NCBI GenBank assembly: GCA_025024175.1
Contig: QCXZ01000001.1
Location: forward strand, 28,638,942 to 28,702,941
Direction: 5' to 3'
Origin: Rhyzopertha dominica
Taxonomy: Eukaryota; Arthropoda; Insecta; Coleoptera; Bostrichidae
DNA length: 64,000 nucleotides
Positions 1-11,612 of the stretch are shown one piece after another. Position 1 is the stretch's first letter; every line of letters starts with the position of its first letter. The position numbers were made by a program, and so were the translations under genes. Below the pieces are notes generated by a model. It saw only the letters and a program-made list of their open reading frames with translations, searched no databases and was not told where the DNA came from.

Positions 1-225
1 ACCACGTCTCTTCTTAATTTGTAAATGAATTTATTATAGTGCTGACTTATTTTCTCTTGTATCGACTTTTATTTTAAATCAAACGTATTCAAATGATAAA
101 CAATAAGAGAATTTTGATCATTAAACATAAATAGATTTACAATAATTACACTTGTATGAGTTATTAGAAGTACAAGTTAAACTCAAATACCGTTGAATAA
201 ATTAGGAAATAAGTTGCTCGGTTAT

Positions 226-1432
226 GTGTGGTATGCATACTATTTTTCTAATAACTTCAAAACGAGAACATCTATCAACCTTGGGTTTTGACCACAGTTT
301 ATATTCAATAATAGCCTACAAAACATAGTTAAAAATTGTATATCCTTCTAGTTAATTTTTTCAGGAATCAAAGGACAAAGTTATTATTTTACAATTTTGT
401 GTGTTATGTGTACTATTTTGACAATAACTTCAAAACGAAAATGCTATCGAACTGCGGTTGTTAAAAAAGGGGGGGGGTGGGGGTATGACGCGGACCCTAA
501 CGTTTGAAGGGCACTAAAACGCTCAATTTAAATTATTTTTGAATGATTATTTATTAGAATAACTCTTACATTATTACTCTTTGGGAATTAGGAACTTAAG
601 GAACTTTACTTATGCCAGAAAAAAGAAAAAAAAAATTATCAGACATCTAACACCTGATATTGACATAAGGTAGGGTAAGACGGGGTACCCTTTGGGGCAA
701 GATGGGGTATGGGGAGACAAATTCTAGTTTTGATTACAAATCTCGCAAATAAATACTGTCTTGTCGTCCTTTCCTTTTCAGGGTAGTTTGTGGCACAGAA
801 ATTGTTTTTGATGCTACTTTATACCCCATTTTGCCTTCAATGACCATATTTACCGCATTTTTTATACTTTTTCATTCCAGCTCCCTCTCTCCGTCTTTCT
901 TTTATAATTATTACCCATTCTAAAAGAAATCACTAAAAGTTAATCAAAAACATACCTAAGTCATTATAAAGTCATATTCTACTTTTGAAAGGCAAGATGG
1001 GGTACAATACCCCATCTTGCCCTTTCGTGCTTTTTTGAATAAAATAACATACCATAAAAAAACAAATCAAAATATTGAAACAAACATATTCTTAACTGCT
1101 AGTGTAATTATTGATAAACAAAAATAACTTTNACTGAGTTCTTGATAGTTTATATTGAGGTGAAAACACATGCCATGCACAACGTGAAAATTACGAGCAA
1201 TATGACAAAAACATAGTTTTTGGCGCTAGGTCACAAACGCATAAACTAACAAACCGTGACAGTGCTGACTGAGAAACAATACAATATACAGGACAAAGTA
1301 AAAAAGTGTGTCGTACCATCTAGCTCGTCTTTAGAAATCAAGGAGAAAAATGTTTTTTTTTATTTNGTGTCTTGTGTATACTATTTGGCAATAACCTCAA
1401 AACGAAGAATGACACTCGTCTCGGGTTTCCAC
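226..1432 (+). repeat. Dispersed/tandem satellite-like unit, three copies
   Basis: Three related blocks start near 226, 401 and 1367. Each has a GTGT..TATGTGTACTAT-like lead followed by AATAACTTCAAAACGA and then a CATCTATC/GCTATCGA-like tail. The first two are about 175 bp apart, as expected for neighbouring monomers of a satellite; the third is isolated by a MITE and other sequence. No protein signal was seen. The unit length is inferred from only one spacing, so it could also be a short dispersed repeat. Confidence 0.45.
667..1024. mobile_element. MITE-like element with GGCAAGATGGGGTA ends
   Basis: The left end has GGGTAAGACGGGGTACC and GGCAAGATGGGGTAT (about 672-710). The right end carries a perfect palindrome, GGCAAGATGGGGTA / TACCCCATCTTGCC, with a 3-base loop (991-1021). 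A further reverse-oriented TACCCCATTTTGCC lies near 821-835. The repeats are inverted and there is no coding sequence. No clear target-site duplication was identified, so the boundaries are approximate. Confidence 0.5.
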
Positions 1433-4400
1433 CACTCTCTTTCTTGCATTAGTTAATGCCGTGAAATTGTTACTAGATGGCATAGTGTTATCCACATTCT
1501 AATTCTCTAACAATTGCATTTGTTGAAATGCTCATCCAAGTTAAAAATTTAGCTTTCAACGATATGGCAGAGTCAGTGAAGTGAGTGAGTACCAGTACCA
1601 GCATAATCTCTGCTTACAAACCCCATCAAAATTTTATGAAGTACAGTATACGATAGCGTGGCTTCATAGATACGTTATATGTTAGTATATGTAACTGAAT
1701 GAAAGTAAGAAGAAGTTTTTATTCAAAACTTGTGCGCATTATGCAAAGAGTGATTAAATTATTCAATTGGCCGTGGTTTAAAAATAATTGGTATACTACA
1801 TGAGTTTTTAGGAGTAATATTCTTCAGCATTACATATTTACTAAAATTCGCTTAAATAGAAGTATGGTGAGGATGATACTTTTGAAATAAGTACTTGCAC
1901 TTCAATATCATCGATGGTGATTCCCTAATCCTTCGAAGTTAAGAGAAACCAAGATTTGAGAATTTAAAGCCGCATGAAGTCCTCTAAACTGATTTTTTTT
2001 ACATAAGTAGGTAGGTCTGTAGCAGATAAAAGCAAAATATTTTGTGGGATACTGGTTTAGAGGAATTCATGACAATGTAATTTGTACCTCGCTGTTTAAA
2101 TTTATTGCATACCAAACAAACCAGTAACTTTCCAGGTATAGATTATTGAAGTCGCACAAAAAGATAAAAAATTTAAATTATAGCAATTCTTCTTGAATCA
2201 GAGAAAATAAAAAATGTACCACTATTAGTCTATTCGCTTCATAATTAGGTCTCTTTCACCGCACTACCACTAGAAAAAGCTTTGGTTTGCTTCAAGTTAT
2301 CATTTCAAATGCATATTTTTCAGGTAGTATAACATGTACCTAGTTACTTGACCCACTTTAGGTGTAGTCATTATAAATTCCTACCTTAGCAAATGAACAA
2401 ATTATGGAACAATACGTATTTTACCTTTACTACTTTACTTTACTTTCCCAACCCACAAGATTAATTCATCCTCATTTTTGGACTATTCAAATAGTTTTTT
2501 TTTCAGTAGGTCACTAAATTATCCCCTCTTCAACATATTTTATTTAAAGAATATTCAGGTTATTTATGATATCATGCAGAAAACTTACACCCAAGGAGTG
2601 GACGTAGCCCAATACATAAATATTAGCTTGACGACCTTGTTACATTTTTGTATTTTAACGGTAGGTGGTTGTAGGTAAAATAATCGTCTGCGTTATTCGA
2701 AAAGCAGATATGGAGATGGTCTCAGGACGTGCAAAATTAGTTTAGGATTATTTAGCACTATCTCCCATGCTAATGAGAGCAACTTTGAGCATTCAAACCT
2801 AATTTTGATGGTCCCACTTGTTTACCACGTCGTTAGCAATTTCCGAATTCCAATTAGTAGGCTTTTCCCCAATTTAAAGGCCCGTAGCCTCCCAATAATT
2901 ATCTTTCATCGGCTCTTCGCACCCACTGCTGACTTTGGAAGTTACATCCAGATTGTGGACTATTAATTTCGCGCCGCTCAGCATTGCGCCGCATATTGCG
3001 TGAGGGTGCTGGGACGGTACCGCCGATTTGAACCGTTGTCACGTTTATGAACAGTCGGTCCCTTTTTACAGACAGCGCCCGATGCTTCCAACTCAGATTT
3101 CACGTGCGCGACATCCGACACGAGCGAATCGATTGGCTAGATATAAATAAAATCGCCAGTGTGTCTTTCGCAATAGTCCAAGCGTTGGCGTTTTTTGCGG
3201 CGAATGAGACGCCTAGACTAGAGATATATTGCTTGTAGTGCCCATTTCGAAGTTACTCACGTTTATAGAAGTTGAAGAAGCTACCCTGTATGTTCTAGTG
3301 AAAGTTGCTTCGATGCTTTATGAAGGCAGTAGAGTGAATCTTTTGCAGTTCCTTCATTTTTGCAGATTTTTTACTCACCTGTAACAAAAATTCAATTTGT
3401 AAATGTGTTGTGGTAAAATATAGTATTATAAGTAAGTTTAATAAGAAATTTTCATGATTTTTTAATTGCGTAAATCAGTTGTAAAGCACAAAAAACAAAA
3501 AACAACAACTGTTTTAAAATTAAAACACGATAAAATTTGAGCGCTAAACTCTGCTCTTGAAACAACCTGTGACGTCAGAATACATAACGTTTTTTGTTGT
3601 TTCTGGAATGGGTGACTTATCGTGAACTGTACGAACGCTCGATGTCAGGAATGCTATAATATGTTAACCAGAGTCTGAAAAGAATCTTATTTATGGTGGT
3701 TATGAACTTACAGTTGACCCTATTTAAAACATGCGTGTCACTTTGCCAACAAAGTGCAAACCCTTAAACTAACTGAAAACGCCTGTTTACTACCCCGATT
3801 ATTTTGAATAAAATGAGCATTCGTTGCCTTTTTAATTAATTAAGCGATTATTTTGGTTACAAATAATCTCGTTATGCGACTTTATATTGGGAACTGGCAA
3901 CGTCGCTTAATGGTCAACCACGTTTCGTCCATAACACCTACTTAAGTAGCTTTTTTCCTTAACCATCACAGCTGATCATCGCTTCGTGTAACTGCGAGTT
4001 TGTACGAATCCTACCGATTGGCACACGGGAAACGGGAAACTTATCAACCAGCTGTTCTGTGCAACAAGCCAACAGGCAAAAAAGCCTGAAAACCATCATC
4101 GTCATCACTTCAGCGCTTGTCGCCTGTCATTTACTTGCGTCAGATTTGCAAAAGTTAAACGCCTGTATCTTGTTTATGGTTATCAGATAACAAGGGTGGA
4201 TTGTCCAAATATTTCGTACTGATGGTCAGAATCCGATTTTAAGCAAATTGCCCCTCTAAATATGTACCTTCGGGACGTCACAGTCTGTGGGTAATATAAC
4301 GATAACCATATTAACTAAAATTGACTACTTATACAAAGTGTCAGTAAAACAATCAGTCAGTCGGTAAGAAGCAACTATTCTTTCCATTTACTTGTGGGCA

Positions 4401-5035
4401 GTGGCGGGCAGTGGTAATAAGCTGCCATGTCAGAAACTATCTATCAATTTATGTTTATTACTGCAATACTCAAAAACTGCATTGAAAGGAATAGACATAC
4501 TTTCCTTGTTTGCAGTAGTATGAATTTACAGGTTTCAAAATGGAATAAAAAAAAACTTTTATGCTTGCCTATACCTGTTACTATTGCATTTTGTTTGGTC
4601 CAGATAGAAACTTCAATGTCTCACAGCAATTTCAGTAATTTGCTCCGAAATTCAGATTTTTTTGTCAACTCTAATCTTATATATCTATGTAGGTACCTGT
4701 AACGTAAAACAGAAATAGCAATCGATTTAATTATGTTGAACGCTTCATATTTAGGGGGAATTCGACTTATTTACAACATATAAACTTATAGCAATATGTA
4801 ACTCGTAATCTTACTGAAATTAAGGTTTATGTAAGAGGGTAAATTGTATTTATAAAATCATGCATAATATGTAAAATTTGATTTAAATTTGAAGTTTCAT
4901 TACAGATTTGATTGATGACAAAATCTGAAATTTGCACCACATTTTTCATGAATGCCTGCCGTTTTATTACACATTTTTATTTTATTAACTATAATTTCAA
5001 TATATCATCTGATAACAAATAGGTGTAAATATTAC
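1025..5035. other. Noncoding stretch with possible conserved block at 2.9-4.2 kb
   Basis: No gene was recognised. Open frames here are short and unlike known proteins. About 2890-4150 is richer in GC than its surroundings and has clustered TTAATTAATTAAG-type sites and non-repetitive text, resembling insect conserved noncoding DNA. That is inference only; no alignment was made. The rest is low-complexity AT-rich sequence. Confidence 0.4.
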
Positions 5036-5580
5036 TTAAATTTTGTGTCGGATTTTTTTATTTATTGTGTTAATATTTTTATTAATTTGGTACATTCCTA
5101 GAATTAAACGTTTGTTTGTGATGTTGTCTTTTTCTAAAATTTTGACTTCATCCCAGTTTATTTGGTGAAGATTTCTTATTGCATGTTCTGCTAACGAGCA
5201 TCGATCTCTATCCTTTCTTATATCCCTTTTATGAAGTGCTATTCTGCTAGATAGGCCCTGCGATGTCTGTCCCACATAAATTTTGTCACAAGTATCACAT
5301 TTGAAAGAATAAACAACATTTGATTGATAGTGTAATGGAATTTTTTATTTTAATTTGCTGAATAAACTTGAATCTTTTTTAAAAAATTTTAATGCTATTT
5401 TAACACCCTCATTTTGAAAACTTCTAAATAATTTTGTTGTCGAACCTGTAATATTTGGAAGAAATCCAAAACTAGATACTATTGCTTGATTATTACTTTG
5501 AGAATCATGTTTTTCTTAGTGCTCCACTCTATCGAAAACATTCAATGTACTTAAATTTTGTTTGATTAATCGCAAAACCG
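5036..5580 (-). pseudogene. Penelope-like element: RT tail plus GIY-YIG endonuclease, broken
   Basis: On the minus strand, the end of a PLE reverse transcriptase (…VKIALKFFKKDS…LFSKLK) is followed after one in-frame stop by the linker and GIY-YIG endonuclease. Visible landmarks are the CDTC zinc-knuckle-like pair, then KIYVGQTSQ (the YIG part of the nuclease), an arginine and histidine in SSRIALHKRDI, and LAEHAIRN. PLEs use this nuclease to nick target DNA for reverse transcription. The RT core is missing, so it is 5'-truncated and inactive. A second fragment of the same family lies inverted at 5801-5985. Confidence 0.85.
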
Positions 5581-5800
5581 TTTTGTACATGATCAGTTGT
5601 AGAAAATAGAATTTTGTTTATCAAAGTTTGTGGGTAAGAATTTTTAAGTAACATAATTTTTTTAAATTCTTATTAATGAAATTTAGATGTGAAATTTTGT
5701 TATTCTATATTTCATTTGTCTAATAACGTTAATTTTAGTTTTAACTGAGTAATTGGATAAAAAATTTATATATCTGCCTGATGAAGTAGGTTTCTGATAC

Positions 5801-5985
5801 CAATCTAAAATGTGATACTTGTGACAAAATTTATGTGGGACAGACATCGCAGTGGCTATCTAGCAGAATAGCACTTCATAAAAGCGATATAAGAAAAGAT
5901 AAAGATCAATGCTCGTTAGCAGAACGTGCAATAAGAAATCATCATCAAATAAACAGGGATGAAGTCAAAATTTTTGAATTATAGG
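5801..5985 (+). pseudogene. Penelope-like GIY-YIG fragment, inverted relative to 5036-5580
   Basis: The plus strand encodes LKCDTCDKIYVGQTSQ, then SSRIALHKSDIRKDKD and AERAIRNHHQIN, before reading into a stop. It is nearly the same sequence as the minus-strand copy at 5036-5275, so the two form an inverted pair about 500 bp apart. PLE insertions are known for such inverted partial copies. It lacks the RT and is a relic. Confidence 0.8.
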
Positions 5986-6240
5986 TATTTTGGTTTGGCA
6001 AAGCGCAATTCTGTTCTGAGGTTATGTTTCGTTGTTTACTGTTATATAAAAAATAATCTATTCTTGTGAATAGTGCCTTATTGACGACTTATCATATCTT
6101 TAAACATTGGGAGTGTTGAAGAGTAGAAGAATACTCCGGACTGCATATCTATTTTGTTTATAATTATTATATTCATTTTAATAATTAGAATATAGATATT
6201 ATAAACAAATTGGGAACAACTCCAAACGGTAAGCGTAGTA
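5986..6240. other. AT-rich spacer, nothing recognised
   Basis: This short noncoding interval lies between the PLE fragment and the transposase C-terminal half. It contains a loosely palindromic ATATAGAT…ATTATAAACAAA pair around 6144-6210. No gene or clear transposon terminus could be recognised. Confidence 0.3.
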
Positions 6241-6245
6241 GTCTT

Positions 6246-6855
6246 TCATCTTGTTGTAATGCCACATTTATTTAACACCATTAATATTTGAATTAAGGTG
6301 CTTTTTCCGACTTCTGCTTTCTTGGAATTCGACGAGGGTGCTGGATTGGTTTTCACATTATGGTACGGCGCATTATCAATAACAATGACCGAATTCCTTG
6401 GCAAATTGGGGATTAACATCTTTTCCAGCCACTTTCCGTAATTACCAGAATTTATTTCTGAATGGTAATCACCACTTTTTTTCCCGACTTGAACATCAAT
6501 AGGCATCCAAGTAAGAACCCCTTTTACCATCCTGCGTGTATAATTGTAAGCCTCTGATCTTTGGACATATTTGAAAATAACCCTTTTGTCGAATGAATCA
6601 TCCGTCCAGTTTTTCGACGAAGTGTGTGCACTATGCAGGTAAGTTTCGTCCAGATATACAATTGGTGTATTCTGACTTTGGATATATTTTATTTTCTCCA
6701 AATAAGAAATTCGAAGTGATCCCATTTCGTGCCTTGCGATTAGCACTTTCCGACTATTTTGAGTTCTACTCCACCTGAATCCCATGTTTTGCAATAAAAC
6801 CCTCAGTCTCGTTCGATCCATGCCAATCCAAGTCAGTTCGCATCTTCTGGTTTAA
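6246..6855 (-). pseudogene. DDE-superfamily transposase, C-terminal half (split gene)
   Basis: The minus-strand frame contains IVYLDETYLHSAH (first catalytic Asp), KSGDYHSEIN, WLEKMLIPNLP and VIVIDNAPYH (second catalytic Asp). This is the usual order of the DDE_3-like, Tc1/mariner–IS630-related transposases common in insect genomes. The third acidic residue is lost in a frameshifted tail. The segment between the two Asp blocks also looks frameshifted, and a stop and frameshift precede MDRTRLRVLLQNMGF. Upstream, the frame runs straight into a (CA)n tract at 6857. The missing N-terminal half of the same family is found at 29131-29451 on the same strand, also ending at (CA)n, so I read the two as one gene split by the intervening element. 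Confidence 0.85.
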
Positions 6856-6856
6856 T

Positions 6857-6903
6857 CACACACACACACACACACACGCACACACACACACACACACACA
6901 CAC
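6857..6903. repeat. (CA)n microsatellite at left junction of the large insert
   Basis: About 47 bases of CA dinucleotides with one CG interruption sit exactly where the transposase reading frame ends. The matching (CA)n tract is at 29105-29129. On the plus strand both tracts read CA, so they are direct repeats flanking the insert. Confidence 0.95.
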
Positions 6904-7154
6904 GTATTTCCTAATATTTGTGGCTACCCTGCCTATTACAGACAAACGGCTACCACGCTGATTTCCCCTCCTCCATACTCTTACTGCTGTGGACATACTG
7001 CATCTCTTTTCCGTTTTTCGATACACACCGCCGATTGGTAGATACGCATACATACTGCATTACTACTTGTGGCTACGGTAGCCACATTATTGAGTGTAAG
7101 TGTGAATTTTTGATTACTATATATGCGGCTACGTGTGTATCAAATTGTGGCTAC
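6904..7154. repeat. Left terminal and subterminal GTGGCTAC repeats
   Basis: The terminus (6904-6928) is followed by GTGGCTAC-type motifs at 6920, 7069, 7125 (GCGGCTAC) and 7147, and an inverted GTAGCCAC at 7078. The pair at 7068-7086 is a perfect 9-bp palindrome with a 1-base spacer. Clusters of short subterminal repeats like this usually bind the transposase. The same motif set is mirrored at 29011-29099. Confidence 0.7.
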
Positions 7155-7540
7155 AGTAGTTCAGTGGCGTAGAGGGTCCGAGGCCTCACGGAAAAAATAT
7201 TGTTTGAGCTTGGTTCTACCAGCTAACACCTTCAGTGAAGCAGTTTAATTAAAAGCAGCATTTGTAATACTAGTTCTCTAAGTTTATTATGCTTATTTTG
7301 GTTATATAAGGTTAAGCAAAATGGATAATCTGCTAATCCGTAATAAATAATTTTTTATGTAGTTACTATAACATTTGTAATATGCAAGTGAATATAGACA
7401 ATGAGATACTTAAATTAAACAATATAGATTTCTTATTTTGAGAGTAGATGCATTTCAAATTTTGTTGAACACATTTTGTGGACTTTTCATTTAATACCAA
7501 CTCACACATTCTATTGTTTTTGACGTAATAATATGACGTA
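7155..7540. other. Noncoding interior of the large element
   Basis: AT-rich sequence between the left subterminal repeats and an LTR-retrotransposon relic. It begins with CAGTGGCGTAGAGGGTCCGA. No open frame of note and no recognised repeat terminus. Confidence 0.3.
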
Positions 7541-8895
7541 GAATAAAGAGTAGGAATAAGTAGGTTACCAATAAGTTATATACAGCCGCGCCTAAGAGCA
7601 TTGGAGGAACTAGTAAGTATAGTACGAATAGAATTAGGTATAATGTAAATAAGAACTGTAGATTAAAGGGACGAAGAGATGATTGTTGGTGTCATTTACT
7701 CCCCCATCTGGCAGGACATTACATAACAATCCTGCCAAACAACAGGCCTATCAGCTGAACCATGGGAACAACACAGTCAAAGCATGAAGAAATAATAATG
7801 AAGGCTGCAGTAAACGGAAATAATTCGGCAAGCCAGTAAAAATTTCAGCCATTTACACGGGAATAATTAATTTTGATGGAAATCTTGAGTATCGTTGGCA
7901 TATTTTTAGTAATTTTAAGATTCATATTATGTAAACGGGAATTGGAAAAAATTATCCGAAGGGAGGTAAACCGAAGTGAGCTGCAGAGTGTCCAACAGGT
8001 GTGAAACAGCAGAGATAATAATCACGTAGCGTGAACCGTAAGTATGACAATTGTTAGTAGTTAATTTCGCAAAATCATCGCGTGTTAGCAATATATGCAT
8101 ACGTTATTTAGAACAAGTATGTGGAAATCAAAATTCGTATATGGCTCGTCCTAATTAAACCACTTTGTAAATCGCCAAGCTGATAAATCTTCAAACTACT
8201 GTTAAATACACAGTCCATATTAATGTGCAAATGTAGTAATAATTTAAATGGGTGACAAGCTGAAAAATATTTTAGACGGATTGGTTACTATTAAGACATT
8301 TACTAAAAATTGTAGTAGAAAGACGAACGGGAGAACCATCCGAGAAGCGCATCAAAGAAGCAAATGAATGGTATACCGAATCCATTGATTACACAAAATT
8401 AATAAACGCAAAAATTGAACAATCCGAATCAGGCCATGATGAAATAGTTAGCAAAAGATTTAATTTCAGCAGTAAAAAATACGTATAAGTCAATAGTAAA
8501 TTTAATCCCAAAAGAGACCTCACAAGTTCCAACCATGTCTCAAATCGATTTAAAAGCCGCGTTCAGCCTTTTGCCATTGGTAGGCGACACGGAAGAAAAG
8601 ATTATTCAGTTGACAGATGCAATTTAACTTGATAGTAGCATGCTATATGAAGCGAGAAAGGTACCCATAGTATATCTCATCCAAAATAGCAACGCATAAA
8701 GGAACAACCATGGTAGAAGTGTGTAAACTACAAGTGCAGAAAGTAAACTCAATCGCTTACCATCACCAATGTATTAGTGAACTTGAAAATATCCATAAAC
8801 ACTTGGCAGCATTTTTGAGGAATGTAGCTAACAATAGTTCATTCCAGTGGAGCTCGTGGGTATCCTATTGGTGCTTTTCTTTTAGTACATCTGTA
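7541..8895 (+). mobile_element. Decayed LTR retrotransposon 5' part (Gypsy/ERV-like gag region)
   Basis: A candidate primer-binding site TGGCAGGACATTAC starts at 7709, as expected just inside a 5' LTR (TGG pairs with the tRNA 3' CCA). It is followed at 7762 by a small frame starting MG…S, a myristoylation-like start, then a stop. A frame at 7876-8004 has one hydrophobic segment and a basic tail. Gag-like frames follow from about 8248 to 8640 and 8710 to 8910, broken by stops and frameshifts. This order resembles Gypsy-type insect retrotransposons. No RT or 3' LTR was found. LTR limits and clade are inferred. Confidence 0.45.
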
Positions 8896-9365
8896 CAGTG
8901 TCCCAGTTAAGGTAACATAACATGGGTAACTTTCTTATTATCAGAGATAGAGATTCGCCTAAATGGGAAAAGGTTTGCCTTTTATGCTGCATATCAGTAA
9001 TATCTACTCATATTTAAAATGACACCTACCATTTTTGAGTTATTACCAAAAAACCGAAAAACGATTACCTGACCTCTGATCACAAAACAGAAAGTACTTT
9101 GTTAGAACACTTTTTTATGCTTTTCAAACTACTGCAGTTATATTTTACAGAAAACGTTTCGTTCCGAAGACACCATATTGGATTCTTTTGTTTTTGCGGA
9201 ACGAAACGCTTTTCGAAAAATATAACTACAGCAGCTTAATGAGCATAATAAAGGTGCTCTAACAAAGTGTTTTCTGTTTTTTGATCAGGGGTCAGGTAAC
9301 CGTAGTCTCTATCTCTGATAATAAGAAAGTTACCCATGTTATGCTACCTTAACTGGGACACCCTG
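8896..9365. mobile_element. Foldback MITE, TA-flanked, CAGKGTGTCCCAGTTAAGG ends
   Basis: The left end CAGTGTCCCAGTTAAGGTAAC is repeated inverted at the right end (…ACCTTAACTGGGACACCCTG). The inverted match extends through AACATGGGTAACTTTCTTATTATCAGAGATAGAGA. The two arms also pair internally around AAAACGTTTCG/CGAAACG. Both ends are flanked by TA, as for Tc1/mariner-type insertions. There is no coding capacity. Confidence 0.75.
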
Positions 9366-10356
9366 TACATACAGAAACTAGGTGTTCTCTGTATGACTTA
9401 GTATTTGGAAAGTTATGCAACATTCGGCCTGAAATATTGTTGCTTCTTTTCATAAAGATTTTTACTCAGGTAAACATTACTATATATTCCACTCTACATT
9501 GGTTAATTGAGATCACAAGTCCTGTTTTATTGTGCTACATTTTATTTTTTTTTACAGAAACCATAAGTTGGAGAATTTGAGAATAGTGTTTCACTGATTT
9601 ACTTATCGTGGCTTGCTGATGCCAATATTTGCAGCTACCCACCATACAAGAACAATCGAAAAATAATAATACAATTGCTCAAATGTCTGCTCCTTTCGAT
9701 AATTGGAATCAAAATAAAGTGAAAAGAGTATTTAGTTCAACAGGTAAAAGTTTTCTATATAACTTACTTTTTAGTTTTGTACCTTTTATTTTATTTGAAA
9801 GGCAACTGTTTTGAAATTTGGCATAGATATATAGCGAAAAACAAAGAACGATTTTATACATTTTATGTCAGTTTTAAATAGAACCCCCTGTATTTTTTTT
9901 TATTTTTGGATGCATTAAGAAATTGTTAATATAGTAATATTTATTCATAAAAAATAATGCAAACATTAAAAAAATGCCAAAACGCTTGTTGTTTATTCTT
10001 CTTGCCAACAAGATTTACACAATGTCATATTCATTTGCATTTGTTCTGAATGTTACCAATCATATTTTTATGCACATGTGAAATAAAATATGTTTTGAAT
10101 AACTTTTATTTGTATCTATTTTTACCCCGAAAACCTATAAATTGTTGGAGCATTTGTAATACTGCATTAATATAGCAGAAATATTGCCTGAACATTTTTT
10201 AATAATGTTTTTGCTCAAAATTGTTACTTTTAATAAAACAACTTCTATAAAATGTTTCAATAACTTTTTATCAGCTTTTGAAAGTTAATATCGATATTAA
10301 TATAATGTTTACAAGTAAACTTTCTATTACTATTAATATTTTGAGTAAAATTGAAT
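9366..10356. other. Noncoding stretch with one exon-like open segment
   Basis: Mostly AT-rich and featureless. At about 9640-9741 a plus-strand frame (…IAQMSAPFDNWNQNKVKRVF) runs to CAACAG|GTAAAAG, a plausible splice donor. No flanking exon could be matched, so I do not call a gene. The same block recurs in the second copy at about 19640-19742. Confidence 0.25.
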
Positions 10357-10500
10357 GGACCGGTTTCTCTCGTCGGTTTTAGCTTTCACTAACCGTGTAA
10401 CTGTAACAATGTTAAAATATAAGTCAACATATTAGTAGATCTTAACCTTATCAGCATAGTTAACATCCTTAAGTTATGTTTAGCTAATGTTGAGAAGACA
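10357..10500. mobile_element. Degenerate MITE related to the element at 16927
   Basis: The left part (CCGGTTTCTCTCGTCGG, TTTTAGCTTTCACTAACC, GTGTAACTGTAACAATGTTAA) is similar in order to the start of the 16927-17072 MITE. The right end is poorly preserved (GCTAATGTTGAGAAGA). The family link is by eye and the boundaries are approximate. Confidence 0.35.
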
Positions 10501-10831
10501 TACCTACCCAATGTGTTTAGCTCTTAATTATGTACTGTTTAATGTACACAGACATAAGATATTACACATGAAATAATGAGAATTTCAGTAGAAAGATGAA
10601 AATGGAGGTTTCTGCTTAAAAATATGAAGTGCCATGTGATTTCTTTTATTTTTGGTACACTGTATACATGAAAATTAGTTTAGAAGAATGCGTGGCTAAA
10701 AGTACAAATGAATGGATCAAAGTGTTTATGGAAAAAATTAATGGCTGTTTTTATATCGCTATTATTCCAACCTGTTTGAGCTCACTGTATATTACACACA
10801 ATTTTTTTCATGTGAAGTTTATACAAATGTA

Positions 10832-11398
10832 CAGGGTGTCCCAGTTAAGATAGCTTAACATGGGTAACTTTCTTATTATAAAGGAGAGATTCATTTAAAT
10901 GGGAAAAGGTTTGCCTTTTACCCTTCATATTAGTAAGATCTTCTCATACTTGAAATGACACCTACCATTTTCAAGTTATTACCAAAAAGACGAAATTCCC
11001 AAATTTGTTTTTGCTAATGGTGACGTGACCTCTGATCACAAAACAGGAAGCATTTTGTTAGAGCATTTTTTACACTCTTCAAGCTGCTATAGTTATATTT
11101 TGCAAAGAAACCATCAGGTTCATTTTTTGTTATGGCAGCCATATTTAATTCTTTTGTTTTTCGTATCGAAACGTTTTCGCAAACTATAACTACAGCAGCT
11201 TGAAGAGCGTAAAAGTGTTTTAACAAAGTGCTTTCTGATTTTTGATCGGGGGTAACCATTAGGGCGAAAATGATTTATTTTTTGTTTTTTTTGTAATAAC
11301 ACGAAAATGATAGGTGTCATTTCAAATATAAGTAGATATTACTAATATGCAAGGTCCCATTTAAGCGAATCACTATCTCTAATAGGACATTTAACCTG
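10832..11398. mobile_element. Second foldback MITE of the CAGGGTGTCCCA family
   Basis: It starts TA|CAGGGTGTCCCAGTTAAGATAGC and shares the whole internal order with 8896-9365, including both arms of the GGTGTCATTT…AAATGACACC inverted repeat. The right end is shortened (…AACCTG|TA). It is longer in the middle than the first element, so the two are separately deleted members of one family. Confidence 0.7.
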
Positions 11399-11519
11399 TA
11401 CATTAGAGGTATGTGGGTAGATTTTTGTTTTAAACATGTAGAGTTAATTGAAAAAAATTAGTTAATTAACTCAGACGAAAAAAGTATAGTTGAATAAAAC
11501 ATGAGAGTCATAATTTTAG

Positions 11520-11525
11520 TTTATT
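11520..11525 (-). promoter_or_regulatory. Polyadenylation signal AATAAA of the recombinase-like gene
   Basis: AATAAA on the minus strand lies 88 bases past the stop codon at 11613, a sensible distance for the 3' end of that gene. It is also present in the second copy. Confidence 0.5.
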
Positions 11526-11612
11526 AATATGCAACACAAAAAGAAAAATAAAATAAGACTTGCAGTTACAAAGTAAGTTAATATTTCTTGACATATTTAA
11601 AGGTTATACAAC

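Noticed and set aside
5767..5800. CTGATGAAGTAGG as a hammerhead core
   Set aside because: CTGATGA is present, but no GAAA strand or closing stem follows within reach.
6856..7053. Minus-strand 65-residue frame with Cys/Val repeats
   Set aside because: It is the translation of the (CA)n tract and the adjacent terminal repeats, not a protein.
11014..11320. Two overlapping minus-strand frames (81 and 66 residues)
   Set aside because: They lie wholly within the second foldback MITE and reflect its palindromic composition.
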